A stretch of DNA of 64,000 bases from an uncultured Methanomicrobiales archaeon (GCA_903926075.1 CAIYHQ010000050.1:1-64000); one strand, 5' to 3'; shown: positions 1 through 10,074, counted from the stretch's first letter. Translations and numbers: made by a program. Notes: generated from the letters alone by a model not told the origin.

Positions 1-159
1 ACTAATTTTTTCCATCTCCCAACAGAGATTTTGCATACCCCCGTATTTAGGTTATTGATCATTGTATGCAGATTTAAAATCTCCCTTCCAGATTCGTACC
101 TGTGATCCGTTAAGTTAATTCACAGTCTCGTTTAATCATCTATAAGTTACAGGGATATT

Positions 160-1749
160 GTGATTACAGTCCTCGTTGTTGATGACGAACAAAGTCTTTC
201 AAATCTCACCAGTATATACTTATCAGAAGATCCGTCCATAATCTGTGAGACTGCTGATTCAGGGACCCAGGCACAGGAGATGATCGAAAAGAACCGGTAT
301 GACGTTGTAGTCTCTGATTATGCAATGCCTGACATGAGTGGCATAGAACTCATGAAAACTGTCCATGAGAAGGGTAGTTCCCTCCCTTTTATAATTTTTA
401 CCGGAAGAGGACATGAGTCCGTTGCAATTGAAGCCCTGAATGCCGGTGCGCAGTTCTACCTTCAGAAAGGCGGGGACATGGAAGTCCGTTTTCACGAACT
501 TTCGAACATGGTGAAGAAGGTTTTTGATAAAAAAAGGGCAGAAAACCAACTTGTTCACATAAATCAATTATACGCTGTTTTATCTGAGATTAACCGAAAA
601 ATAATTCAGATATCCGAACCAAAAGCGCTCTACAGTGAACTATGTAAGGTTGCTATTGAGAAAGGAGGTTTCTCAATGGCCTGGGTCGGCCTTGTGGACT
701 CTGCATTCGGTGCGATAACGTCTGTAACTCATGCAGGAAAGGAAGAAGGGTATATTGAGCGTATAAGGATTGATATTGAAGGAGATGAAGGATTTTTCTC
801 TCCCACTGGAACTGAAATACTTGAAGGCCATTGTGCTGTGAATAATGATATTGGAAGTGAATTATTAATATCAGAATTGAGGGAAAAAGCTATTCAAAGA
901 GGGTACAGGTCTAAAGCATCTGTTCCCTTCAGTTGCCAGAAACGGTTTATCGGGACCTTCAATTTATATTCAGAGCGACCTGGTTTTTTTGAAGGGAGTG
1001 TTATAGATCTTCTCGAAAATATAGGGAAGAGTATCTCCTACGCTCTCGAGCATATAAAATACAAGAGAGAAAGGAAATTGTTTCATGAGGCTTTATCCAA
1101 AGCGAACACCAAACTAAATATCCTTTCAAGTATTACCCGGCATGACATACTTAACCAGATTACCGCTCTTCTTGGATATCTTGAAATTTCAAAGGGATAC
1201 GTGAAAGATACAAAGGTTTTAAACTTTATTGAGAGGGAGGAATTAATTACAACGACAATTCAAAGACAGATTGAATTTACAAAAGATTACCAGGATATAG
1301 GTGTAAGGGAACCCCTCTGGGTTAAGATCTCGTCTTTAATAAAACAAGTGTGCAGGAATATAAAATTGAATGATGTAACACTGGAAATTGGGGACCTGGA
1401 GATTGAGATCTTTGCGGACTTTCTCCTTGAGAAAATATTTTCAAATTTGTTTGATAATTCACTAAAATACGCAGAAGGTCTAAAGATCATCAGGATTAAT
1501 CTTAAAAATGAAGGTGATTCGCTTGTTGTTTTATATGAAGATGACGGGCCTGGCATACCTGATAAGGAGAAGGAAAAGATTTTTTTAAAGGGTTATGGCA
1601 AGAATGCAGCTTTTGGTCTTTTCCTCTCACGTGAGATCCTCTCAATAACCGGATTATCGATGTCTGAAACAGGAATCCCCGGAGATGGAGTAAGGTTTGA
1701 GATTAGGGTCCCTAAAGGTCTGTACCGCGAGGTCAGATCTGACCAATGA
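160..1749 (+). CDS. Hybrid sensor kinase: REC-GAF-histidine kinase
   Basis: Soluble signalling protein of 529 residues. The N-terminal response-regulator receiver domain (about 3-120) has the acidic pair VVDDE and the phospho-acceptor Asp53 in SDYAMPD. A GAF-like sensor region follows (about 130-310). The C-terminal kinase core has an H-box with His328 in the motif ITRHDILNQ and an HATPase domain with DDGPGIPDKEKEKIF and a late glycine motif FGLFLSREIL. There is no membrane segment, so it senses a cytoplasmic signal or receives a phosphate on its REC domain. The start is GTG at 160. The kinase core closely resembles that of the REC-kinase at 40460, and both end in a similar ARFEI/VRFEI...VPxGxYR tail. 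It stands alone upstream of two tRNA genes; target unknown. Confidence 0.85.
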   Translation: MITVLVVDDEQSLSNLTSIYLSEDPSIICETADSGTQAQEMIEKNRYDVVVSDYAMPDMSGIELMKTVHEKGSSLPFIIFTGRGHESVAIEALNAGAQFYLQKGGDMEVRFHELSNMVKKVFDKKRAENQLVHINQLYAVLSEINRKIIQISEPKALYSELCKVAIEKGGFSMAWVGLVDSAFGAITSVTHAGKEEGYIERIRIDIEGDEGFFSPTGTEILEGHCAVNNDIGSELLISELREKAIQRGYRSKASVPFSCQKRFIGTFNLYSERPGFFEGSVIDLLENIGKSISYALEHIKYKRERKLFHEALSKANTKLNILSSITRHDILNQITALLGYLEISKGYVKDTKVLNFIEREELITTTIQRQIEFTKDYQDIGVREPLWVKISSLIKQVCRNIKLNDVTLEIGDLEIEIFADFLLEKIFSNLFDNSLKYAEGLKIIRINLKNEGDSLVVLYEDDGPGIPDKEKEKIFLKGYGKNAAFGLFLSREILSITGLSMSETGIPGDGVRFEIRVPKGLYREVRSDQ

Positions 1750-1794
1750 CACAAAACCTTAATCAGGTTAATAGATTAATAATAGAGGCACAGA

Positions 1795-1865
1795 GCATCG
1801 ATGGTCTAGTGGTATGACTTTGGCCTTCCAAGCCAACTGCTCGGGTTCGATCCCCGATCGATGCA
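1795..1865 (+). tRNA. tRNA-Gly (anticodon UCC)
   Basis: A full cloverleaf can be drawn. The 7-bp acceptor stem GCATCGA pairs with TCGATGC at 1858-1864, followed by discriminator A at 1865. The anticodon stem TTGGC/GCCAA encloses the loop CTTCCAA, which reads TCC. The T-arm carries GGTTCGATCCC. No CCA is encoded and no intron is seen. It lies three bases upstream of the tRNA-Val gene, so the two are probably co-transcribed. Confidence 0.95.
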
Positions 1866-1867
1866 TA

Positions 1868-1941
1868 GGGCTCGTGGTCTAGCCGGCTATGACGTCGCCT
1901 TCACACGGCGGAGGTCCTGAGTTCGAATCTCAGCGGGCCCA
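1868..1941 (+). tRNA. tRNA-Val (anticodon CAC)
   Basis: Cloverleaf with acceptor stem GGGCTCG pairing with CGGGCCC (1934-1940, including G-T pairs) and discriminator A. The anticodon stem TCGCC/GGCGG (with a T-G closing pair) surrounds the loop TTCACAC, giving anticodon CAC. The T-loop is GTTCGAATC. No intron and no encoded CCA. It follows tRNA-Gly by two bases. Confidence 0.94.
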
Positions 1942-2015
1942 TGGTGCCTGAGGATTTGCGATAAAGTTATTGCAATATGACTTAATTTTAATAATATCTA
2001 CAACGAAATAAACAA

Positions 2016-2501
2016 GTGAAATATATGTTCTACCGAATTTTTCCAGTATTTGTAATCCTTATTTGTGGGATTTTTCTTCTTTCCCCCTTCATAACCGCAG
2101 GCGCAGAGTCAGTTTCTTCATTGAACCCCACTCCGATAAACCCCTCACGTGGAGTTAACTTACAAATAATAAAGTCCACACCGGTTATAAAAGTGAACTG
2201 GACTCCGGATCTTAAGCCGATTTCAACACAAATAACAAAACTGGTTGTAACACCTCTGATAAAAGCTCCCGTAAATTTAAGTATAATAAGAGATTTGCCA
2301 ACAATTCTGGAAAACCCCACAACTCTTGTTTATGTGACCCTCCCTGCCAATTATACCCCCACTGCGTATCATGGAAAGGGTAATCCCACTCCGATAAAAC
2401 CGACACCAACTCCGACTAAAATTGTAAGCACCCTCAATTTCTCTATGCCATATAATTCAGTTCATCCACTTTTACCTGGGGGAGTGGGTATATTACCCTA
2501 A
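2016..2501 (+). CDS. Secreted Pro/Thr-rich protein, unknown function
   Basis: 161 residues. An N-terminal hydrophobic signal segment (about residues 5-28, ending near TAGAES) is followed by a low-complexity body rich in Pro, Thr, Ile and Val with repeated TPTPIKPTP-like stretches. No catalytic motif is recognised. The start is GTG at 2016; an in-frame ATG lies at 2025. It begins the run of exported proteins on this strand and may be a cell-wall or S-layer associated spacer protein. Function cannot be assigned. Confidence 0.6.
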   Translation: MKYMFYRIFPVFVILICGIFLLSPFITAGAESVSSLNPTPINPSRGVNLQIIKSTPVIKVNWTPDLKPISTQITKLVVTPLIKAPVNLSIIRDLPTILENPTTLVYVTLPANYTPTAYHGKGNPTPIKPTPTPTKIVSTLNFSMPYNSVHPLLPGGVGILP

Positions 2502-2641
2502 ACAGGAGTTTCATTTTTTTTAAGGTGACCGGAATAGAGAAACCAAACTTTTAACTTCTTTTCCGATAATTAACAAATACCGTTTTCGCAGATTTTAGTT
2601 TTAAGTGAACTCGGTTTAATTCAGAAACAGGGGGTTAAATA

Positions 2642-4342
2642 TTGAATAATACAGTTTACTTAAGGATTTTACCTATAATCTTTTTCATCCTTTTTATTCT
2701 AGTTAATTTTGCCTGTACTGTCAGTGCAGATATTAATAACGGTACCGGGTCGTTTGCTACTGACGTAACACAACCAACTCTATCGTTCACGCCTACACTG
2801 GTGAATGAGATAGATGCGGAACATGGAATCATGCACATTTCAAAAGAAGAGAAACATGAAGATGTATTTCAGTATCTTGAAGCTCCAAAAGCTCCGGATG
2901 TTAAAATAGATATTAGATCTGGGTCCAAAGACCTGCTTTCCCAGGTTCCATATATACCTTCGGAACGAAACCAGGGCAATTGTGGAAACTGCTGGGTGTG
3001 GGCATCTACTGGTGCGATGGAAGTTGCGCATTCCATCAGCAATGGAGTGCATGAAAGACTCTCTATTCAGTATTTTGATTCGAATTACAACAATGGAAAA
3101 TCTCCGGGCTGGTCATGTGAAGGTGGAAATATAAATAAATTCACGACTTTCTACTCAACTTCAGGTTTTGGTAAGGCGATACCATGGGCAAACAGGAACG
3201 CTTCCTTTTCTGATGCGGGTGCATGCCCTTTAGGAAACTGTGGAGGAGGCACAACCATGTTATCACAATATATTGAGACATCTCCGAATTACCCTTTAAC
3301 TGGAATTTCAAGTAATAGTCTTAGCACTTTTGGTGTGGCTAAAGATACCGCAATCAACAATATGAAAGCGCAGATTGAACAAAATAAGGCGGTATACTAT
3401 GCTTTTTATCTCCCTGATAAGTCATCATGGACCGAATTTAATTCATTCTGGAATTCACAACCTGAAACGACACTCTGGAACCCTGATCGGTTTAATGAGA
3501 TTCCATACAGTTCCAGTAGCGGTGGTGGTGGCCATGGAGTTTTGATAGTTGGATATAATGACCTTGACGCTTCCAACAGTTACTGGCTAGTACTTAACAG
3601 CTGGGGAACGACACAGCTTCGCACACGGGGTGTTTACAGACTTGATATGAACATGGATTATAGTGGAACGGATGCCACTGGGAGCCCTAACCATCTGTTT
3701 TATGTCCTCAATCCTGTTTTTTCAGGCGAGACCCCTACGATTACCTCAACCCCTACTCCAACCTATACAGTTACTGTTTCACCGACAGTAACACTAACCC
3801 AGACAGCAACGGTAACACCCACAATAACCAGTACTCAAACAACAACAGTCATTCCAACTTATACAACGAGTCCTACACCAACATTCACATCAACACCCAC
3901 TAATACTCCCACACCCACATTTACATCAACGTCCACCTCGACTCCCACAACAACATCTATCACGACCCCTACAGCAACTTCTACATCATCACCTACTACA
4001 ACCTCTACTTCCATACCATCACCGACTATTGCTCCCACTTATACCCCCACAGTCACACCAACATTAACTGTGACAACAGTGGTTCCAACACTCACTCCCT
4101 CACAAACAATGGCTCCTGGTGCAGTTTCTGGTTCTGTCAGGCTTGAATCAGATCCAAGAGGAGCAATTATATTTATAGACGGGACATTCAAGGGCAACAC
4201 ACCGCGGATGGTTACGGGAATATTACCTGGGACACACTCCCTGCGGATTTCCTATCCATTCTGCAAGGACTGGACAGGAAGTTTTGTTCTGGATGCAGGA
4301 GAACTGACAGTTTTACCAGAGATAATTCTCGAAAAACAGTGA
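2642..4342 (+). CDS. Secreted C1A (papain-family) cysteine protease with Thr/Pro linker and PEGA domain
   Basis: 566 residues starting at TTG 2642. Signal peptide about 1-29. The papain-type catalytic domain (about 95-360) shows the oxyanion Gln111 and nucleophile Cys117 in QGNCGNCWVWAS, catalytic His298 in GGGGHGV and Asn319 in LNSWG, so the active site is complete. A linker of about 110 residues dominated by Thr, Pro and Ser (about 365-485) leads to a C-terminal PEGA domain (about 495-566) beginning SGSVRLESDPRGA. Such linkers are usually glycosylated stalks, and PEGA domains are surface modules. Inference: an extracellular, envelope-tethered protease. The same PEGA tail type closes the PKD proteins downstream. 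Confidence 0.88.
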   Translation: MNNTVYLRILPIIFFILFILVNFACTVSADINNGTGSFATDVTQPTLSFTPTLVNEIDAEHGIMHISKEEKHEDVFQYLEAPKAPDVKIDIRSGSKDLLSQVPYIPSERNQGNCGNCWVWASTGAMEVAHSISNGVHERLSIQYFDSNYNNGKSPGWSCEGGNINKFTTFYSTSGFGKAIPWANRNASFSDAGACPLGNCGGGTTMLSQYIETSPNYPLTGISSNSLSTFGVAKDTAINNMKAQIEQNKAVYYAFYLPDKSSWTEFNSFWNSQPETTLWNPDRFNEIPYSSSSGGGGHGVLIVGYNDLDASNSYWLVLNSWGTTQLRTRGVYRLDMNMDYSGTDATGSPNHLFYVLNPVFSGETPTITSTPTPTYTVTVSPTVTLTQTATVTPTITSTQTTTVIPTYTTSPTPTFTSTPTNTPTPTFTSTSTSTPTTTSITTPTATSTSSPTTTSTSIPSPTIAPTYTPTVTPTLTVTTVVPTLTPSQTMAPGAVSGSVRLESDPRGAIIFIDGTFKGNTPRMVTGILPGTHSLRISYPFCKDWTGSFVLDAGELTVLPEIILEKQ

Positions 4343-4390
4343 TATTTTTTTAAAAAATTATTAAAATAACAAAGTAATAAAATAATGGGG

Positions 4391-4420
4391 TGCGCTTTTA
4401 CGCATTTTTTTATTTTTTTT
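4391..4420 (+). terminator. Probable terminator after the protease gene
   Basis: A short hairpin (TGCG, loop CTTTTA, CGCA) is followed by a long T-rich run between the protease gene and the next PKD gene. The stem is only four base pairs, but T-tracts alone can terminate in archaea. Confidence 0.4.
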
Positions 4421-4574
4421 AACCAGAAAAAGTCCAATTCAGCTTTCGTTTTTATTGAAAATACTATCAGTCTTTTCTGGAAGATAATTCTCATGATAAA
4501 GTATATCAGGGACAAAAGTAGAAAACACTAATTTACTCGTTCTGTCTCTGAAAAAAAAGATGGGGGAAAAAAAT

Positions 4575-7500
4575 ATGGCAATATGTGGGAGAATAACCTC
4601 CCTTGGATGTATCGTCTGGATAGCAATACTCATGGCTTCTTTTTTTATCGTGAGTTTCGCCTCTGCAAACGGAGATGTTCCGCCAGTTGCTCAGTTTACA
4701 TCAAATACAACATTTGGATCACCACCGCTCGCAGTCCAGTTTAATGACCAGTCTCTCAATAACCCAGGTTCGTATATATGGAACTTTGGTGACATGGAGA
4801 TGGCTTTTGATGTACCAAATCCAGTCCATGTGTATCAGGATGAAGGCCTTTATACTGTGTATCTCACAGTGTCTAATGCAGCCGGCAGCAATTCTGCAAC
4901 TATAGCCAATTACATAAATGTAACAAATGCACCATTACCGCCGCCAGTTGCTGATTTTAAAGCTAACATTACTTCAGGGACAATGCCTACTACAGTGCAG
5001 TTCTATGATCGGTCAAAAAACAATCCATCTTCATATGTCTGGAACTTCGGAGACGGAACAACATCAAACCTGAAAAATCCTGTCCATATCTTCTCATCAG
5101 AGGGTATCTACACGGTCTCCCTTGGAGTCTCAAACCAGGCTGGTAGCAATTCAATTCTTAAAAAAGATTATATTGTGATTAATTCACCAGTTCCTCCACC
5201 AGTTGTTGATTTCACTGCTTATCCTGTGAGTGGACCCGCACCACTTATCGTGCAGTTTCTTGATGCCTCAACAAACAATCCAAACGCTTGGTCCTGGACT
5301 TTTGGAGACGGTGTGACCTCAAATGAACAGAATCCTCAGCATTCCTACAGTACTGCGGGTCAATATACAGTAACTCTAAGGGCATCTAACAACGCCGGAA
5401 GTTATACTCTCTCAAAAAATGCCTATATCACTGTTACCTCACAACCTCCGGTTCAGCCTGTTGCCGATTTTGCAGCCAATATCCGGCAGGGTACGATGCC
5501 ACTCACAGTACAGTTTATTGATCAATCAAGTGGGCCGGCAACTTCGTGGCTCTGGAATTTTGGCGATAATGGTACTTCATCGCTAAAGAGCCCATCTCAT
5601 ACTTATACCCAGAGCGGTTCGTATTCAGTTTCCCTGGGAGTGTCAAACAGTGTAGGAAGCAATTCCGTCACAAAACAAAATTACATCCAGGTAGATAGCG
5701 GGAATTTAAAACCGCTTGTTAACTTCACCGCCAATGTTACCTCTGGTGGAAAACCACTTGTTGTTCAGTTTAGCGACCTCTCACTTCAGAACCCGACAAC
5801 ATGGCTCTGGAGTTTTGGAGACGGGAGCACCTCTTCAGAACGTAATCCTCTGCATACCTATGCAACGTCAGGTATTTATTCGGTGACATTATCCGCCTCA
5901 AATTCTGCGGGAAGCAACCAGTTAATCAGGTATAATTATATTAATGTAGTCGATATATCACCGCCTGTTGTTGATTTCAATGTTAATATCACAAGTGGTT
6001 ATTATCCACTATCGGTGAAGTTCACAGATCTGTCCCAGAAGAACCCTACGGTTTGGTCCTGGGACTTTGGTGATAATGGTACTTCATCAGAACAGAACCC
6101 GGTCTATGTATATACACGATCAGGTCAGTTTACAGTCCGACTGACCGCAACTAATGCCGGGGGCAGTGGCACTGCAACTAAAAATGCATATATCAATGTA
6201 AGCCAGCAACCGGTACCGATAGCGGATTTTACGGTCAATAACACTGCTGGTTATGCCCCACTTACGATAAAATTTACCGACAAGTCAAATAACCTTCCCT
6301 CCTCCTGGCTCTGGAATTTTGGGGACAGCGGAACCTCTACAGTTATGAACCCTGATTATGTCTATACGAAAGCCGGGGTTTACAATGTTACACTTACTGC
6401 ATACAATAGTGGCGGGAGTAATACGACCCTGAAGGCAAACCTTATCACTGTTACAAATCCCCCTGTAGCACCAGTTGCTGATTTTAGTGTAAATAATACT
6501 GTAGGTGTTTCACCGCTCCCGGTGAAGTTCACGGACCTGTCGACAAATACTCCAACCATGTGGTCCTGGGACTTTGGTGACGGAGGGACCTCGCCAGTAA
6601 AGAACCCTGATTATATTTATACAAAAACAGGCATATACACAGTAAAACTGACCGCATCCAACACTGCTGGTAGTAATACTACAACAAAAAACAGTTATAT
6701 TAACGTTACAACAAGTCCCCCGGTACCTGTTGCTGGATTTACGGCAAATAAGACAAGTGGTTACACACCACTAATAGTAAAATTCACAGATCAGTCCAGT
6801 GGGAGCCCGACCCAATGGCTCTGGGAATTTGGTACAGGGGCAACATCATCGCTACAGAACCCAGAATACGTCTACACTACACAAGGATTATATTCAGTCA
6901 GATTAACTGCAAACAATTCTGCAGGCAGTAGTGTTGCATTAAAAAGCAGTTATATCAATGTTAGTGCAAGTCCCCCTGCACCTGTTGCAGCATTCACAGC
7001 AAACCAGACGATTGGTTACGCTCCATTATCGGTGAAATTTACTGACCAGTCGAGTAATAATCCGACCCAGTGGCTCTGGGAATTTGGAACCGGGGCGACA
7101 TCACCGCTACAGAACCCAGAATATGTCTATAGTACACAAGGATTATATTCAGTCAGATTGACAGCGACGAACTCTGCAGGCAGTAGTGTTGCATTAAAAA
7201 GCAGTTATATTAATGTGAATACCAGTCCCCCTGCCCCGGTTGCTCAGTTTGTTGCTAATACGACGACAGGTTATGTCCCATTAGCGTTGAAATTCACCGA
7301 TCAGTCGAGTAATAATCCGACCCAGTGGCTCTGGGAATTCGGAACCGGGGCGACATCATCGCTACAGAACCCAGAGTACCTGTATTCGCGATCCGGGATA
7401 TATCCGGTTAAATTAACGGCTATTAATTCATTCGGGAGTAACTCCGCTCTTAAAACCGGATATATTACAGTAAGTGACCGTACCATAGCACCTGTTGCAG

Positions 7501-9104
7501 ACTTTGGAGCGAACCAGACATCAGGAAACATACCTCTTCCAATAAAATTCACAGACTTTTCAAAGAACACACCCACCATGTGGGTATGGGAATTTGGTGA
7601 TGGCGGAACATCAAACCTGCAGAACCCTGATTACCTATACACGAAATCCGGGGTTTATAATGTCAGATTGACTGCAGCAAACAGCGTCGGCATTAATTCA
7701 ACACAAAAGAATGCATATATCAATTCTACCGCTCCAGTCACCACTTATACTATTTTTGCCTCCTCAACACAGGGGGGTTCGATAAGTCCCTCAGGCGTTG
7801 TTTCTGTAAAATCAGGTAACTCCCAGACATTCGTCTTTAATCCACAGACATGTTATGAGATTCAGGATGTTACTGTAGATGGAAATTCTGTTGGAAGAAT
7901 TAATTCATACAGCTTTACGAATGTTACCTCGAACCATTCAATTCAGGTCTCATTCAGGCTATTACAATATCTGATAAGTGCGACAGCACTTACGGGCGGG
8001 TCAATAACGCCATCCGGTCCTGTGTATGTCAATTGCAATTCAAGTCAGTTATTCACGATAACTCCTTTCAGCTGCAGTGATATACTGGATGTTTTAGTAG
8101 ATAGTAAATCTGTAGGAAAAGTGACAAATTACACTTTCACGAATGTTACAGGCCCGCATTCAATTATTGCTACATTCAATACAAAATTGTTTGTTATCAA
8201 TGCTACAGCAGGAACAGGTGGAGCAATATCACCTTCAGGCCCGGTATCTGTAAATTGTGGGATGAACCAGACCTTCACATTTACACCAGAACAATGCTAT
8301 TCAATAGCTGATGTTCTCGTTGATAATACATCAATGGGAAAGATCAACAATTACACTTTCTCAACAATAACGGGTCCTCATTCAATCATTGTGAAATTTG
8401 AGAAGCGTATCTTCAATATAACTGCATCTACAGGTGATCATGGTACTATAACACCCTCAGGAGTGGTGCAGGCCGGTTGCGGTGAGGACAGGACATTTAC
8501 ATTTACCCCTGAATGGGGATATGTCATACAGGACGTCCTCGTTGACGGAAGCTCTATAGGGGCCGTTCAAAGTTACACCTTCAAAGGAATCACCCAGGAT
8601 CACACTATTAAGTCATTTTTTAACCTTGTCCCTGTAGGTTCGATTCGGATATCGTCAATTCCGACCGGTGCCTCAATCTATATTGACGGAGTATACCGAG
8701 ATACAACAGACAGGTTTATTACAGGTGTTCCATCCGGCAAACATGAAATAGTCCTTAAATACCCGTTCTATGCAGATTATAAAACAACAGTTGATGTATT
8801 AGCGGGAGCAACAGTCACTGTCCCGGTTGCATACCTGATACCTGGCACACCTACACCAGGAACTCCAACACCCACCCAGACACAAGGTCCACCCGGGATG
8901 CTACAGGTGACGTCCTATCCACTTGGTGCTATTATCTATCTCGATGATGCTTATAAGGGGATAGCACCTCTCCTCTTAAATGACGTTTCATCCGGTTCGC
9001 ATCAGATTAAGGCAACCTTCCCTGGTTACATTGATTATTACGGTTCAGTCTCTGTATCGCCCTCTGTTGTAACTCCGTTTATTATCACAATGCAGAAAAG
9101 TTAA
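4575..9104 (+). CDS. Giant surface protein: 12 PKD domains, 4 InlB-like repeats, 2 PEGA domains
   Basis: About 1509 residues from ATG 4575, chosen because GGGGG at 4562-4566 sits eight bases upstream; an in-frame ATG at 4560 overlaps that site. A signal sequence ending near FASANG is followed by twelve tandem PKD domains, each opening with a PVADFTAN-like strand and carrying WxFGDG. Next come four divergent InlB B-like repeats of about 72 residues (GGSISPSG, GGSITPSG, GGAISPSG, GTITPSG), then two PEGA domains separated by a TPTPGTPTPTQTQ linker. PKD 9-11 have FGTGAT in place of FGDGxT. PKD arrays are extended beta-sandwich stalks in archaeal surface layers; a role in adhesion or cell-wall structure is inference. 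Confidence 0.9.
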   Translation: MAICGRITSLGCIVWIAILMASFFIVSFASANGDVPPVAQFTSNTTFGSPPLAVQFNDQSLNNPGSYIWNFGDMEMAFDVPNPVHVYQDEGLYTVYLTVSNAAGSNSATIANYINVTNAPLPPPVADFKANITSGTMPTTVQFYDRSKNNPSSYVWNFGDGTTSNLKNPVHIFSSEGIYTVSLGVSNQAGSNSILKKDYIVINSPVPPPVVDFTAYPVSGPAPLIVQFLDASTNNPNAWSWTFGDGVTSNEQNPQHSYSTAGQYTVTLRASNNAGSYTLSKNAYITVTSQPPVQPVADFAANIRQGTMPLTVQFIDQSSGPATSWLWNFGDNGTSSLKSPSHTYTQSGSYSVSLGVSNSVGSNSVTKQNYIQVDSGNLKPLVNFTANVTSGGKPLVVQFSDLSLQNPTTWLWSFGDGSTSSERNPLHTYATSGIYSVTLSASNSAGSNQLIRYNYINVVDISPPVVDFNVNITSGYYPLSVKFTDLSQKNPTVWSWDFGDNGTSSEQNPVYVYTRSGQFTVRLTATNAGGSGTATKNAYINVSQQPVPIADFTVNNTAGYAPLTIKFTDKSNNLPSSWLWNFGDSGTSTVMNPDYVYTKAGVYNVTLTAYNSGGSNTTLKANLITVTNPPVAPVADFSVNNTVGVSPLPVKFTDLSTNTPTMWSWDFGDGGTSPVKNPDYIYTKTGIYTVKLTASNTAGSNTTTKNSYINVTTSPPVPVAGFTANKTSGYTPLIVKFTDQSSGSPTQWLWEFGTGATSSLQNPEYVYTTQGLYSVRLTANNSAGSSVALKSSYINVSASPPAPVAAFTANQTIGYAPLSVKFTDQSSNNPTQWLWEFGTGATSPLQNPEYVYSTQGLYSVRLTATNSAGSSVALKSSYINVNTSPPAPVAQFVANTTTGYVPLALKFTDQSSNNPTQWLWEFGTGATSSLQNPEYLYSRSGIYPVKLTAINSFGSNSALKTGYITVSDRTIAPVADFGANQTSGNIPLPIKFTDFSKNTPTMWVWEFGDGGTSNLQNPDYLYTKSGVYNVRLTAANSVGINSTQKNAYINSTAPVTTYTIFASSTQGGSISPSGVVSVKSGNSQTFVFNPQTCYEIQDVTVDGNSVGRINSYSFTNVTSNHSIQVSFRLLQYLISATALTGGSITPSGPVYVNCNSSQLFTITPFSCSDILDVLVDSKSVGKVTNYTFTNVTGPHSIIATFNTKLFVINATAGTGGAISPSGPVSVNCGMNQTFTFTPEQCYSIADVLVDNTSMGKINNYTFSTITGPHSIIVKFEKRIFNITASTGDHGTITPSGVVQAGCGEDRTFTFTPEWGYVIQDVLVDGSSIGAVQSYTFKGITQDHTIKSFFNLVPVGSIRISSIPTGASIYIDGVYRDTTDRFITGVPSGKHEIVLKYPFYADYKTTVDVLAGATVTVPVAYLIPGTPTPGTPTPTQTQGPPGMLQVTSYPLGAIIYLDDAYKGIAPLLLNDVSSGSHQIKATFPGYIDYYGSVSVSPSVVTPFIITMQKS
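6726..7490 (+). repeat. Three tandem 255-bp in-frame repeats (PKD 9-11)
   Basis: The coding DNA repeats with an exact 255-bp period (landmarks CCTGTTGC at 6726 and 6981 and CCGGTTGC at 7236; GCTACAGAACCC at 6851, 7106 and 7361). Identity between units is much higher than between other PKD units of the same gene, which indicates recent duplication or gene conversion within the array. Each unit encodes 85 residues. Confidence 0.9.
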
Positions 9105-9245
9105 AATCAGAAATTTCTCTTTTTTTGGCGGTATTCAGTCATTATTTCTCACTCAAAAAAAAAGGAATAAGTCCTGAAGAAAACCAGAAAACATTTCAAT
9201 AGCTTTATTAGTTGCAAGTGAGAAATAGAATGTCAGGTGAGCTTA

Positions 9246-10004
9246 ATGCACATAGGAAACATTGTTGGTGAATCCTTTGCTTATGCAAAGGAAGGTGTTT
9301 GGAACAGGTGGGCACTCTGGATTACTCTTGCGATAATGCTTGTTCCCACATTTTTAGTCGAGTTTGTTCCAAAGGGATTGGAACCGGTAAAATGGGTTCT
9401 TGAGATCCTTTCGATAATAGGAGCGATACTCATTGCAGGGTATATAATGGAGATATACCGTGGAAAAAAACCAGCTCCCGAAATATCAAACTGGGGAAAA
9501 ATGTTTGTTGATGGTCTTAAACTGCTGATTACAGTGTTTTTGTACATGTTGATCCCAATACTTGTACTTACTGCAGCTTTTTTGGTCCCCCTCATAAGTT
9601 TAATTATGAAAGTAACGAGTAACCCTGCCTTAATGATGGACAGCATGCAGATGATCCTGGGTATGGTTACACAAATGATTGCGGGAGCAATTATTTTTGT
9701 AATACTTGCGATAATATTCGGCATCTTTATGATTATAGGGATGGTCCGCCTTGCAAGGTTTGAAAAATGGAGTGAGGCCTTTAACTTCAGTGCAATCCTC
9801 GCAACAATTGGTAAGATTGGATGGGGGAGCTATATTCTTGCTCTTATTGTCTGGATAATCGTATGGTTTATTCTTGAAGTCATACTTGGGATATTCTTCC
9901 TGATTCCATTCATAGGCTGGGTTATTACCGTACTCCTCACGATACCGGTTATGCTCTTTATTAACCGATACCAGACAATGGTCTATGAATCAGCAGGCGT
10001 ATAA
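9246..10004 (+). CDS. DUF4013-type integral membrane protein
   Basis: About 252 residues from ATG 9246, preceded by AGGTGA at 9235-9240; a GTG at 9237 is in frame but lies inside this ribosome-binding site. The N-terminus (GNIVGESFAYAKEGVW) is typical of the DUF4013 family. Roughly six hydrophobic segments follow: about 20-37, 48-65, 90-115, 135-165, 190-215 and 220-245. It occurs between secreted-protein genes. DUF4013 proteins are of unknown function; no catalytic motif is visible. Confidence 0.75.
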   Translation: MHIGNIVGESFAYAKEGVWNRWALWITLAIMLVPTFLVEFVPKGLEPVKWVLEILSIIGAILIAGYIMEIYRGKKPAPEISNWGKMFVDGLKLLITVFLYMLIPILVLTAAFLVPLISLIMKVTSNPALMMDSMQMILGMVTQMIAGAIIFVILAIIFGIFMIIGMVRLARFEKWSEAFNFSAILATIGKIGWGSYILALIVWIIVWFILEVILGIFFLIPFIGWVITVLLTIPVMLFINRYQTMVYESAGV

Positions 10005-10074
10005 TTAATTATAATTCTCTTTTTTTATTTGTAAAATTTCAGCAATCTCTTACCATAATTCATAATAAAGAATC

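Noticed and set aside
1-159. Possible gene or RNA upstream of the first kinase
   Set aside because: AT-rich stretch with no convincing ORF, tRNA or hairpin; it is probably promoter and leader.
6726-7490. Regular direct repeats considered as a CRISPR-like array
   Set aside because: The 255-bp units are fully coding, in frame, and have no unique spacers.
9237-9245. GTG start for the DUF4013 gene
   Set aside because: It lies within the AGGTGA ribosome-binding site of the better ATG at 9246.
9281-9724. 147-codon minus-strand frame inside the DUF4013 gene
   Set aside because: Shadow of hydrophobic helices on the other strand; no start signal.
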